Shown here: positions 1 to 5,999 of the stretch, in pieces
Layout of the letters: each line of letters opens with the position of its first letter
Numbering within the stretch: the first letter of the stretch is position 1
Origin: Bacteroidales bacterium
Lineage (GTDB): Bacteria > Bacteroidota > Bacteroidia > Bacteroidales > UBA1556
DNA: 8,749 nucleotides
Direction of reading: 5' to 3'
Assembly (NCBI GenBank): GCA_029935325.1
Contig: JAOZKO010000101.1
Coordinates: forward strand, 1 to 8,749
Translations under genes and position numbers: made by a program
The notes under the pieces: model-generated
Told to the model about the DNA's origin: nothing
Seen by the model: the letters and a program-made list of their open reading frames with translations, nothing else
The model's database searches: none

Positions 1-49
1 GTAAATATTTTTAAAAATCTACGCTTCCAAATATTCTGCTCTTGCTCCA

Positions 50-484
50 TTATGAGTAACGTTTTAGAACTCTTGCTAGCTTTTCTTTGGACTGCATTCC
101 AACTAAGCGCTCAACTACTTTACCATCTTTGAAAAAAATTATTGTAGGAATAGTACGCACATAATAATCATCTCGCATTTTCTCGTTTTTATCAACATCA
201 AGCTTCCCAATAACTGCTCTACCATTAAAATCATTGGCAATCTCCTCAATTATAGGGCCTTGTTTAATGCAGGGACCACACCAAGTAGCCCAAAAGTCAA
301 CCATAGTAACTCCCTCTGCTATAAGTTTCTTAAAATTAGCATCAGTAAAAGTCGTAGGTTTAATTTTTTTACTTGCTTCACTTACATTTGGCGACTCTTT
401 ATATAAGTCAACGAATCCTGATGTTATAACAGCTGAAACTAGCAAAAGACTCAGACTTAAAACAACTAATTTAGTTTTAATCAT
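50..484 (-). CDS. Membrane-anchored or exported thioredoxin (WCGPC)
   Basis: A 144-residue thioredoxin-fold protein that should catalyse dithiol-disulfide exchange outside the cytoplasm. Seen: a hydrophobic N-terminal segment at about residues 5-23 after two lysines, with no lipobox cysteine, so an uncleaved anchor or signal peptide is likely. A linker runs to about residue 42, then one thioredoxin domain with active site WCGPC at 68-72 inside VDFWATWC, and the cis-proline of TIPT at Pro113. Start is ATG, ten bases after the stop of the upstream thioredoxin gene, so the two are probably co-transcribed. Its C-terminal VGMQSKEKL resembles VGLQSKDFL of that neighbour, which suggests tandem duplication followed by gain of a targeting sequence. 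No terminator with a U-tract is evident in bases 1-49. The partner proteins cannot be told from sequence. Confidence 0.92.
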   Translation of the reverse strand: MIKTKLVVLSLSLLLVSAVITSGFVDLYKESPNVSEASKKIKPTTFTDANFKKLIAEGVTMVDFWATWCGPCIKQGPIIEEIANDFNGRAVIGKLDVDKNEKMRDDYYVRTIPTIIFFKDGKVVERLVGMQSKEKLARVLKRYS

Positions 485-494
485 AATATATAGT

Positions 495-824
495 TTATTT
501 ATTTACATATTTATTAATGGATTTTCTAAGAAAATCCTTTGATTGTAAGCCCACAAAACGCTCCATTTCAATCATATTATCGTAAAGTACTAATGTGGGA
601 ATATTTCTTATTCCAAGCTTCTGCGACAAATACCGATTATCATCAATATTCATTTTTACAAAACTAACTACATCAATTTCCATTGCTAACTCTTTAATAA
701 TTGGCTCTTGTACTTTACAAGGATGACACCATGGTGCCCAAAAGTCAACTAATACCAATTTACACTGTAAAACCTGCTCCCATGTGGGTGTATTTACATC
801 TATTATTTCTGCTTTACCAATCAA
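495..824 (-). CDS. Cytoplasmic thioredoxin-like protein with WCHPC active site
   Basis: A 109-residue single-domain thioredoxin with no signal peptide, so probably a cytoplasmic disulfide reductase. Seen: VDFWAPWC followed by HPC, giving WCHPC at residues 32-36, and cis-proline Pro76 in NIPT. An extra cysteine lies at residue 21. The CHPC dipeptide replaces the usual Gly-Pro; in this family the residues between the two cysteines tune redox potential, so it may not behave as a classical thioredoxin (inference). There is no nearby in-frame ATG; the start used is TTG at 824-822, preceded six bases upstream by AAAGAGAG, a reasonable ribosome-binding site. Length is normal for the family. It is the first gene of a two-gene minus-strand unit with the anchored thioredoxin. 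Confidence 0.9.
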   Translation of the reverse strand: MIGKAEIIDVNTPTWEQVLQCKLVLVDFWAPWCHPCKVQEPIIKELAMEIDVVSFVKMNIDDNRYLSQKLGIRNIPTLVLYDNMIEMERFVGLQSKDFLRKSINKYVNK

Positions 825-830
825 AATATT

Positions 831-838
831 CTCTCTTT
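831..838 (-). promoter_or_regulatory. Possible ribosome-binding site for the WCHPC thioredoxin
   Basis: On the minus strand this reads AAAGAGAG, six bases before the TTG start codon. It is the only Shine-Dalgarno-like motif I find at a convincing distance in this window and it supports the TTG start. Purine-rich sequence also occurs by chance in AT-rich DNA. Confidence 0.35.
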
Positions 839-952
839 AAAACGGTTGCAAAGAAATAAAATTATTCAATATGATAAATATGGTATTTTGTTAATAGACA
901 TTAATATGCTTTAATCCTGACAAATATTTAATAATTTTCTTTTCAGGACTAA

Positions 953-1177
953 TACCAATTTGATATCAAAATACGCTATAAATAAATCCGATAGCTATCC
1001 GGATGGAATATATTTTCCTATTAGAAGGCGAAAATTATTTGCATAGCCGTAGCTATGGAAATAATTTTTAACGCAGTAATAGGGAAATAGTACTGCGAAG
1101 CACGTCACGAACACCTATTAAAATGTAAAAGAGGTGAGTAAACGATTTATATGGCGTATTTTGGTGTTAATTTGGTA
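953..1177. repeat. MITE-like element with imperfect terminal inverted repeats
   Basis: The left end 953-976 and the reverse complement of the right end 1154-1177 match at 20 of 24 positions. Both arms start TACCAA and finish CAAAATACGC, and the similarity continues inward into TATAAAT with a two-base gap. The interior is rich in inverted repeats: GATAGCTATC, a strong central hairpin at 1017-1083, and CACCT/AGGTG at 1112-1116 and 1132-1136. At about 225 bp with no coding capacity it resembles a non-autonomous transposable element or a structured dispersed repeat. No clear target-site duplication is visible, so mobility is inferred from architecture only. Confidence 0.6.
1017..1083. repeat. Central hairpin of the MITE-like element
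   Basis: The outer arms CCTATTA (1017-1023) and TAATAGG (1077-1083) pair perfectly. Inside them, 1031-1047 pairs with 1052-1068 in a 17-bp stem with a single mismatch (1041/1058) around a four-base CGTA loop. The stem is too AT-rich to be a typical terminator and has no flanking U-tract; it looks like an integral part of the surrounding element. Confidence 0.65.
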
Positions 1178-1246
1178 TAATTAGCTCCCCATTTCTGTTT
1201 TCTCCTAGTAGCTTTTAAACATGACTAAACTCATAAAAATTCGCTG

Positions 1247-1276
1247 TTTAAAATTGCAATAATTTTCTTATTTTTG
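1247..1276 (+). promoter_or_regulatory. Candidate Bacteroidetes-type promoter of the leucine-degradation operon
   Basis: TATTTTTG at 1269-1276 matches the -7 consensus TAnnTTTG known for the primary sigma factor of Bacteroidetes. The -33 box is weak: TTTA at 1247-1250 lies 18 bases upstream in place of TTTG. Transcription would begin near 1281-1284 and give a leader of roughly 115 bases. The consensus is short and AT-rich, so chance matches are common. Confidence 0.35.
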
Positions 1277-1280
1277 AGCC

Positions 1281-1302
1281 CCTTGTTGCAACAAACACAA
1301 GG
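1281..1302 (+). promoter_or_regulatory. Inverted repeat at the predicted 5' end of the operon transcript
   Basis: CCTTGT (1281-1286) can pair with ACAAGG (1297-1302). Overlapping it is a perfect 12-bp palindrome, TTGTTGCAACAA (1283-1294). The location just after the candidate promoter suits either an operator or a 5'-end stem-loop that stabilises the transcript. No regulator gene lies in the window to support the operator reading. Confidence 0.35.
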
Positions 1303-1398
1303 ACATCATTAAGAGAGAGATAAACAGCAAATATTCTGATATTTATTTCTACTTAACAAAGTTCACAAATTATTTAAACACATAAAACAAAGTATATT

Positions 1399-3006
1399 TT
1401 GTATAGAATTGAATCAAAGATTGATACAAAGTCCAATGAATTCAAGAAACACCAAAAGGAGTTTCAAAACATTTTGGATGAATACAAACAAAGACTTAAA
1501 AGTGTAATTAACGGACCTTCCACACGGGCTATTGAAAAGCACAAAAAAAGAGGTAAGCTTCTTGCCCGCGAACGCATTAACCTTCTAGTTGACCCCAATA
1601 CACCATTCTTAGAGTTATCAACTTTAGCCGCATATGGCGAGTATGATAATCAATTCCCCTCAGCAGGAATAATAACTGGGATCGGAGTAGTTCAAGGTCG
1701 CGAAACACTTATTATTGCTAATGACGCAACAGTAAAAGGCGGCACATATGTAAAGGAAACTATAAAGAAGCATGTAAGAGCTCAGGAAATTGCCATGGAA
1801 AATCATTTACCATGTGTATATATGGTAGATTCAGGTGGAGTTTTTCTTCCAGAGCAAGCAAATGTATTTCCTGACAGGTTTGACTTTGGTCGATTTTTTT
1901 ATAATCAAGCTAGAATGTCAGCAGCAGGAATTCCACAGATTGCTATTGTAATGGGAAGCTGCACCGCTGGAGGTGCTTATGTACCAGCTATGAGTGACGA
2001 AACCATTATTGTAAAAGATCAAGGAACTATTTTTATTGGTGGACCACCATTGGTTAAAGCTGCTACTGGCGAAGAAGTAACCGCAGAAGAATTAGGCGGT
2101 GCAGATGTTCATACGAGCATTTCAGGAGTAGCTGATCATTATGCAAATGACGATAGACATGCCTTACAAATCTGTAGGAATATATTTGAAACATTAGAAT
2201 TCAAAAAGAAACAAGAATTAGAATTAAGTGAAATTGAAGAGCCATATTATAACCCTAAAGAACTTTATGGCATTGCTCCTATTGATCTTAAAAAACCCGT
2301 TGATGCTCGTGAGATAATTGCTCGAATAGTTGACGGTAGTAAATTCCAAGAGTTTAAAGCAAGATATGCCCCAACCGTTATCACTGGTTTTGCAAATATT
2401 ATGGGGTATCCTGTGGGGATAATTGCAAGTAATGGTGTTCTTTTTTCTGAAACATCGTTAAAAGGAGCGCACTTTGTTGAACTTTGTGGCAAAAGAAATA
2501 TTCCACTAATATTTTTACAGAATATAACTGGTTTTATCGTTGGCAAAGAATATGAACGCAAAGGAATAGCTCGAGATGGAGCTAAATTTGTTCATGCTGT
2601 GGCTAATGTTAATGTACCAAAATTTACTGTAGTATTTGGAGGCTCGTTTGGTGCAGGAAACTATGCCATGGCAGGAAGAGCTTACGATCCAAGAATGCTT
2701 TTTATGTGGCCAAATGCAAAAATATCTGTTATGGGTGGCGAGCAAGCTGCTGGAGTATTAATACAAGTAAAACAAGAGCAACTGGCTGCAAGAGGTCAAG
2801 AAATGGAAAAAAAGGAAATTGAAAAACTTAGAAATTCCATTCTTGAAAAATATGAGCATGAAGGTTCAGCATATTACAGTTCTAGCAGACTTTGGGATGA
2901 TGGAATAATCGACCCTGCTGATACTCGAAAAGTACTAGGAATGAGCATAGCAATGTCGCTTAACAAACCTTTTGAGAAAACTGAATATGGTATTTTTAGG
3001 ATGTAA
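1399..3006 (+). CDS. liuB: Methylcrotonyl-CoA carboxylase beta (carboxyltransferase) subunit
   Basis: Transfers the carboxyl group from carboxybiotin on the alpha subunit to 3-methylcrotonyl-CoA, giving 3-methylglutaconyl-CoA in leucine breakdown. The 535 residues have the normal length and two crotonase-like carboxyltransferase halves: an N-terminal half with MGSCTAGGAYVPAMSDE at 185-201 and a C-terminal half with GGSFGAGNYAM at 414-424. Features that favour MCC over propionyl- or acetyl-CoA carboxylase are GGPPLVKAATGE at 214-225, GGADVHT at 233-239, and a C-terminus of WDDGIIDPADTR and YGIFRM like that of human MCCC2. The start chosen is TTG; the frame is open only back to 1378 and contains no ATG until residue 133, which is deep inside the domain. 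ATT at 1396 is an alternative. First gene of a six-gene operon. Substrate assignment is strong because LiuC and the alpha subunit follow. Confidence 0.95.
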   Translation: MYRIESKIDTKSNEFKKHQKEFQNILDEYKQRLKSVINGPSTRAIEKHKKRGKLLARERINLLVDPNTPFLELSTLAAYGEYDNQFPSAGIITGIGVVQGRETLIIANDATVKGGTYVKETIKKHVRAQEIAMENHLPCVYMVDSGGVFLPEQANVFPDRFDFGRFFYNQARMSAAGIPQIAIVMGSCTAGGAYVPAMSDETIIVKDQGTIFIGGPPLVKAATGEEVTAEELGGADVHTSISGVADHYANDDRHALQICRNIFETLEFKKKQELELSEIEEPYYNPKELYGIAPIDLKKPVDAREIIARIVDGSKFQEFKARYAPTVITGFANIMGYPVGIIASNGVLFSETSLKGAHFVELCGKRNIPLIFLQNITGFIVGKEYERKGIARDGAKFVHAVANVNVPKFTVVFGGSFGAGNYAMAGRAYDPRMLFMWPNAKISVMGGEQAAGVLIQVKQEQLAARGQEMEKKEIEKLRNSILEKYEHEGSAYYSSSRLWDDGIIDPADTRKVLGMSIAMSLNKPFEKTEYGIFRM

Positions 3007-3013
3007 GTGTTGT

Positions 3014-3076
3014 GGTTTGAAGTTCGAAGTTGCGAACAACAAACACAAAACAACAAACAACAAACACAAAACACAA
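3014..3076 (+). repeat. Heptanucleotide repeat tract before liuC
   Basis: Nine consecutive seven-base units fill the gap. The first three are G/T-rich: GGTTTGA, AGTTCGA, AGTTGCG (3014-3034). The next six are A/C-only, alternating between AACAACA (3035, 3049, 3056) and AACACAA (3042, 3063, 3070). The tract begins seven bases after the upstream stop and ends two bases before ATG 3079. GTTCG (3022-3026) and CGAAC (3033-3037) form a small hairpin across the change of composition. The tract is formally open in the liuC frame from a GTG at 3007, but its composition shows that it is not part of the protein. Confidence 0.85.
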
Positions 3077-3078
3077 GT

Positions 3079-3867
3079 ATGAAACAATATACAACAATAG
3101 AATTTGAGATAAAGGAAGAAGTAGGAACCATTTGGCTTAATCGGCCCAAAATACATAATGCATTTAACGAGGTTATGATTTCAGAATTGATTTCAATTTT
3201 TGAAGAGATTAATGAAATGGAAGATATTCGCGTTATTATTTTGCGTGGTCGTGGCAAATCTTTCTGTGCTGGTGCAGATCTAAACTGGATGCGAAACGTT
3301 GCAAAATACTCATATGAGGACAACTATAAAGAAAGTCTTAATTTATCAATCTGCTTCCATAAAATTTATACTTGTCCGAAACCAACCATTGCAATGGTGC
3401 ATGGAGCAGCAATTGGTGGTGCTAATGGACTCTTAGCAGCTTGCGATTTTGCATACGCCGATAATAATGCAACATTCTCGCTTAGCGAGGTAAAAATAGG
3501 AATAGTACCAGCATGTATCTCGCCTTATGTTACCAAGAGAGTCTCAGAATATGGCTCCAAAGAGCTAATGCTTACTGGCAAAAGATTTAAAGGGCCAGAA
3601 GCTGAGCATCATCGTTTAATAAATAAGTCTTTCGAAGGAGAACAAATGCAAGCACATGTAGATGAGCTCATTGAATTACTTAAAACAAGTGGACCTAAAG
3701 CTATCTCTCATTGTAAAAATTTATTATATGATATTAATAATGCATTGAATTTAGATGATGCAATTGCATATACAGCTAAGATGATTGCCGATATTAGAGC
3801 CTCTGATGAAGGTCAAGAAGGCATGGCAGCATTTTTAGAAAAACGAAAACCTAATTGGGTAGAATAG
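3079..3867 (+). CDS. liuC: Methylglutaconyl-CoA hydratase (enoyl-CoA hydratase family)
   Basis: Predicted to hydrate 3-methylglutaconyl-CoA to 3-hydroxy-3-methylglutaryl-CoA, the step after methylcrotonyl-CoA carboxylase. A 262-residue crotonase-fold protein of normal length. Seen: the first oxyanion-hole motif SFCAGADL at 61-68, the second at HGAAIGGANG (108-117), and SLSEVKIGIVPACISPYV at 134-151, in which Glu137 is at the usual catalytic glutamate position; this stretch resembles the LiuC subgroup. The reading frame stays open upstream to a GTG at 3007, but that would translate a heptad repeat tract, so ATG 3079 is chosen. It lies between the two carboxylase subunit genes, the same order as Pseudomonas liuBCD, which supports the specific role. 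A generic short-chain enoyl-CoA hydratase cannot be fully excluded. Confidence 0.87.
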   Translation: MKQYTTIEFEIKEEVGTIWLNRPKIHNAFNEVMISELISIFEEINEMEDIRVIILRGRGKSFCAGADLNWMRNVAKYSYEDNYKESLNLSICFHKIYTCPKPTIAMVHGAAIGGANGLLAACDFAYADNNATFSLSEVKIGIVPACISPYVTKRVSEYGSKELMLTGKRFKGPEAEHHRLINKSFEGEQMQAHVDELIELLKTSGPKAISHCKNLLYDINNALNLDDAIAYTAKMIADIRASDEGQEGMAAFLEKRKPNWVE

Positions 3868-3875
3868 TTATTTTA

Positions 3876-3961
3876 AGTTGGGAGTTGGGAGTTTGAAGTT
3901 CGGACTTACAAACACAAAACACATCAACACAAGACACATCAACACAAAGTACAAAGAACAT
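3876..3961 (+). repeat. Heptanucleotide repeat tract before liuD
   Basis: Twelve seven-base units start eight bases after the liuC stop. Four G/T-rich units come first: AGTTGGG twice, AGTTTGA, AGTTCGG (3876-3903). ACTTACA is transitional, then come A/C-rich units AACACAA (3911, 3926, 3941), AACACAT (3918), GACACAT (3933), AGTACAA (3948) and AGAACAT (3955). Single C bases at 3925 and 3940 interrupt the phase. The tract ends two bases before ATG 3964. Confidence 0.85.
3891..3913 (+). other. Hairpin at the change from G/T-rich to A/C-rich heptads
   Basis: GTTTG (3891-3895) pairs with CAAAC (3909-3913), and AAGT (3896-3899) with ACTT (3904-3907), around a TCGG loop with one bulged A at 3908. This makes a nine-base-pair stem. 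No U-run follows, so it does not look like an intrinsic terminator; it may be an mRNA processing or stability element or simply a product of the repeat structure. Confidence 0.55.
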
Positions 3962-3963
3962 AT

Positions 3964-5988
3964 ATGAAAATATTTAACAAAATATTAATTGCCAATAGAG
4001 GAGAAATAGCAGCAAGGGTAATCCGTGCTGCATCAGATATGGGCATTCAAACAGTAGCTGTTTATTCACGTCCAGATGAGGATGCATTACATACCCAATT
4101 AGCTGATGAAGCGTATTTTATTGGAGAACAGGATTTAAGCGATTCATATCTAAATATTGAAAAGATAATTGATATAGCAAAACGCTCTGGAAGTGAAGCT
4201 ATTCACCCTGGTTATGGTTTTCTTTCTGAAAATCCGAAATTAGTTGCTGCTTGCCAAGAATCAGGTATTACATTTATCGGACCTTCCACTAGGGCTATTC
4301 AGCTTATGGGAAATAAGGTTGAATCTCGCGCTTTTGTTACTGAATTAGGAACTCCAATGACAATTGGCGCTACAGGAACAATTGCTGAACTAAAAGCTGC
4401 TGCCAAAGATATTCCTTTACCAATATTAGTAAAAGCCGCCGCCGGTGGTGGAGGAAAAGGAATGCGTATAGTTAATAATCTAAACGATTTGGACGAAACT
4501 ATTGAGTCAACAAGCCGAGAAGCAATGTCGTATTTTGGAGATAGTGAGGTTTTTATTGAGCAATATATTGAAGAACCTCGACATATCGAAATTCAGATTA
4601 TCGGTGATAAACATGGAAATGTTATTCATCTTTATGAGCGGGAATGCTCTATCCAAAGAAGATATCAGAAAATAATTGAAGAAAGCCCTTCTCCCACTTT
4701 AGACCAAGCTATGAGAGATAAAATGGGTGCTGCGGCAGTAGATATTGCCAAAGCAATAGACTATGATAGTGCTGGAACCATTGAATTTTTGGTAGATAAA
4801 AATATGAATTTCTATTTCTTGGAAATGAATACCCGAATTCAAGTTGAACACCCTGTAACTGAAATGGTAACAGGTATTGACATCGTTCGAGAGCAGATTT
4901 TAGTTGCTGCAGGAAATCCATTATCCTTTGTTCAAAATGAGGTACAACAAAATGGATTTGCAATTGAGGCTAGAATATATGCTGAGGAACCAGAAAATGA
5001 TTTTAGACCAGCACCAGGTGATATAACTTATTACCATGAACCTAAAGCTAAGAACCTTAGAATTGACGCTGCATTAAATTCAGCAACAACTATTCATAGT
5101 TTCTTCGACCCAATGATTAGTAAACTTATTGCTTTTGGCGAAAGTCGTGAGATAGCAAACGAACGACTTATTCAAGCACTTAATCAATATATAATTCATG
5201 GTATAAATACCAATATCTCATTTTTAATAGAGATGCTTCATTCTGACGAGTTTAAACAAAACCATATTAGTACAAAATTCTGTGATGAAAATACTAGAAG
5301 CTTAGTTGAATCCATAGAGAATAAACGCAATAAATTGGATATCAACAATATCGTATGTGCTTACTTAATTCATAATTTCAATACAAATAAAATTGCAAAT
5401 CCAAAATCAGTATGGAATAATATTGGATATTGGAGGAGTACACAGAATTTCATAGTGGCTTACAATGAAACTGAAATAAACGTTGAAGTACAAGAAATCA
5501 ACACCAATAATTATAGTTTTATAATCGATAAGAAAGAGTATATATGCCAGTTCAATGAAATTAAAACAGATTTTATTAGGTTAAATATTAATTCACATTG
5601 TCTTAAAATGTATATCTCAGATGCTAAGGAGCATGGAAGTATATTGAATTATATGGGGCATAATTTTACCTTAAAAAGAAATGATATTTTATTTCAAACA
5701 GATTTATTTATTGATGATTCTGATGGAGTTGGAGGAAATTTAGTAAAATCTCCTATGCCCGGCAAATTACTAAAGATTGATGTAAACATTGGTGATTCTG
5801 TATCTAAAGGGGATCGACTTCTGGTTGTTGAAGCTATGAAAATGGAAAATAGCATTGTAGCACCAAGAGATGGGATTATTAAAGAGATAAAAGCTAGCTT
5901 AGGCGATATGGTTGATGGTAATACACCATTGGTTATTTTTGAAGAACTAGAAGAAGAAGAAGAACAAACAAGGAACGACAAACAATAA
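3964..5988 (+). CDS. liuD: Methylcrotonyl-CoA carboxylase alpha subunit (biotin carboxylase and biotin carrier)
   Basis: Carboxylates its own biotin using ATP and bicarbonate and hands the carboxyl group to the beta subunit. The 674 residues contain, in order: biotin carboxylase N-domain (ILIANRGEIAARVIRAA from 7; HPGYGFLSEN at 81-90), ATP-grasp domain with glycine-rich loop GGGGKGM at 161-167 and EMNTRIQVEHPVTE at 287-300, biotin carboxylase C-domain to about 445, a poorly conserved linker region, and a biotinyl domain from about 592 with EAMKMEN, the biotinylated residue being Lys626. Start is ATG 3964, straight after a heptad repeat tract. The biotinyl domain should end near VIFE at 657-660. 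The remaining EELEEEEEQTRNDKQ is an extra tail encoded by GAA repeats and the next heptad tract. Beta, LiuC and alpha together fix the substrate as methylcrotonyl-CoA with good confidence. Confidence 0.95.
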   Translation: MKIFNKILIANRGEIAARVIRAASDMGIQTVAVYSRPDEDALHTQLADEAYFIGEQDLSDSYLNIEKIIDIAKRSGSEAIHPGYGFLSENPKLVAACQESGITFIGPSTRAIQLMGNKVESRAFVTELGTPMTIGATGTIAELKAAAKDIPLPILVKAAAGGGGKGMRIVNNLNDLDETIESTSREAMSYFGDSEVFIEQYIEEPRHIEIQIIGDKHGNVIHLYERECSIQRRYQKIIEESPSPTLDQAMRDKMGAAAVDIAKAIDYDSAGTIEFLVDKNMNFYFLEMNTRIQVEHPVTEMVTGIDIVREQILVAAGNPLSFVQNEVQQNGFAIEARIYAEEPENDFRPAPGDITYYHEPKAKNLRIDAALNSATTIHSFFDPMISKLIAFGESREIANERLIQALNQYIIHGINTNISFLIEMLHSDEFKQNHISTKFCDENTRSLVESIENKRNKLDINNIVCAYLIHNFNTNKIANPKSVWNNIGYWRSTQNFIVAYNETEINVEVQEINTNNYSFIIDKKEYICQFNEIKTDFIRLNINSHCLKMYISDAKEHGSILNYMGHNFTLKRNDILFQTDLFIDDSDGVGGNLVKSPMPGKLLKIDVNIGDSVSKGDRLLVVEAMKMENSIVAPRDGIIKEIKASLGDMVDGNTPLVIFEELEEEEEQTRNDKQ

Positions 5989-5997
5989 ACAACAAAA
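5963..5997 (+). repeat. Heptanucleotide repeat tract overlapping the liuD stop
   Basis: Five degenerate seven-base units, the first four ending in AAC: AACAAAC (5963), AAGGAAC (5970), GACAAAC (5977), AATAAAC (5984), then AACAAAA (5991). The liuD stop codon TAA (5986-5988) lies inside the fourth unit, so the first three and a half units are translated as the C-terminus of the carboxylase. ATG 6000 follows two bases after the tract. Just upstream is a short run of GAA triplets (5951-5964). The units are more degenerate than at other junctions, but phase and composition agree. Confidence 0.65.
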
Positions 5998-5999
5998 AC

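Larger units (their letters stand above)
825..1398. other. Divergent intergenic region
   Basis: These 574 bases separate the minus-strand thioredoxin pair from the plus-strand catabolic operon and should contain both promoters. Bases 825-950 are AT-rich with no convincing promoter for the thioredoxins; a weak inverted repeat CCTGA/TCAGG (916-920 with 943-947) is present. Bases 953-1177 hold an inverted-repeat element. Bases 1183-1398 hold a candidate promoter and a leader with hairpins. I see no tRNA, conserved RNA or plausible small coding sequence. Confidence 0.7.

Noticed and set aside
1..49. Terminator or partial gene at the left edge
   Set aside because: Only an AT palindrome (ATTTTTAAAAAT) is visible, without a GC stem, and there is too little sequence to support a gene.
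234..542. Plus-strand open frame of 102 codons over the thioredoxin genes
   Set aside because: It is antisense to two clear thioredoxin genes, spans their junction, and its protein has no recognisable domain.
748..961. The 14-mer ACTAATACCAATTT at 748-761 and again at 948-961, exactly 200 bases apart
   Set aside because: One copy is inside conserved thioredoxin coding sequence (KLVLV), the other at the end of the inverted-repeat element. A match of this length between two AT-rich sites is plausible by chance, and no wider similarity surrounds it.
3007..3078. N-terminal extension of LiuC from a GTG start
   Set aside because: It translates the heptad repeat into a Gln/Asn/Thr-rich stretch unlike any crotonase N-terminus; ATG 3079 gives the expected length.
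3014..3961. CRISPR array
   Set aside because: The repeat unit is seven bases with no spacers and the tracts are split by genes; no cas genes are present.
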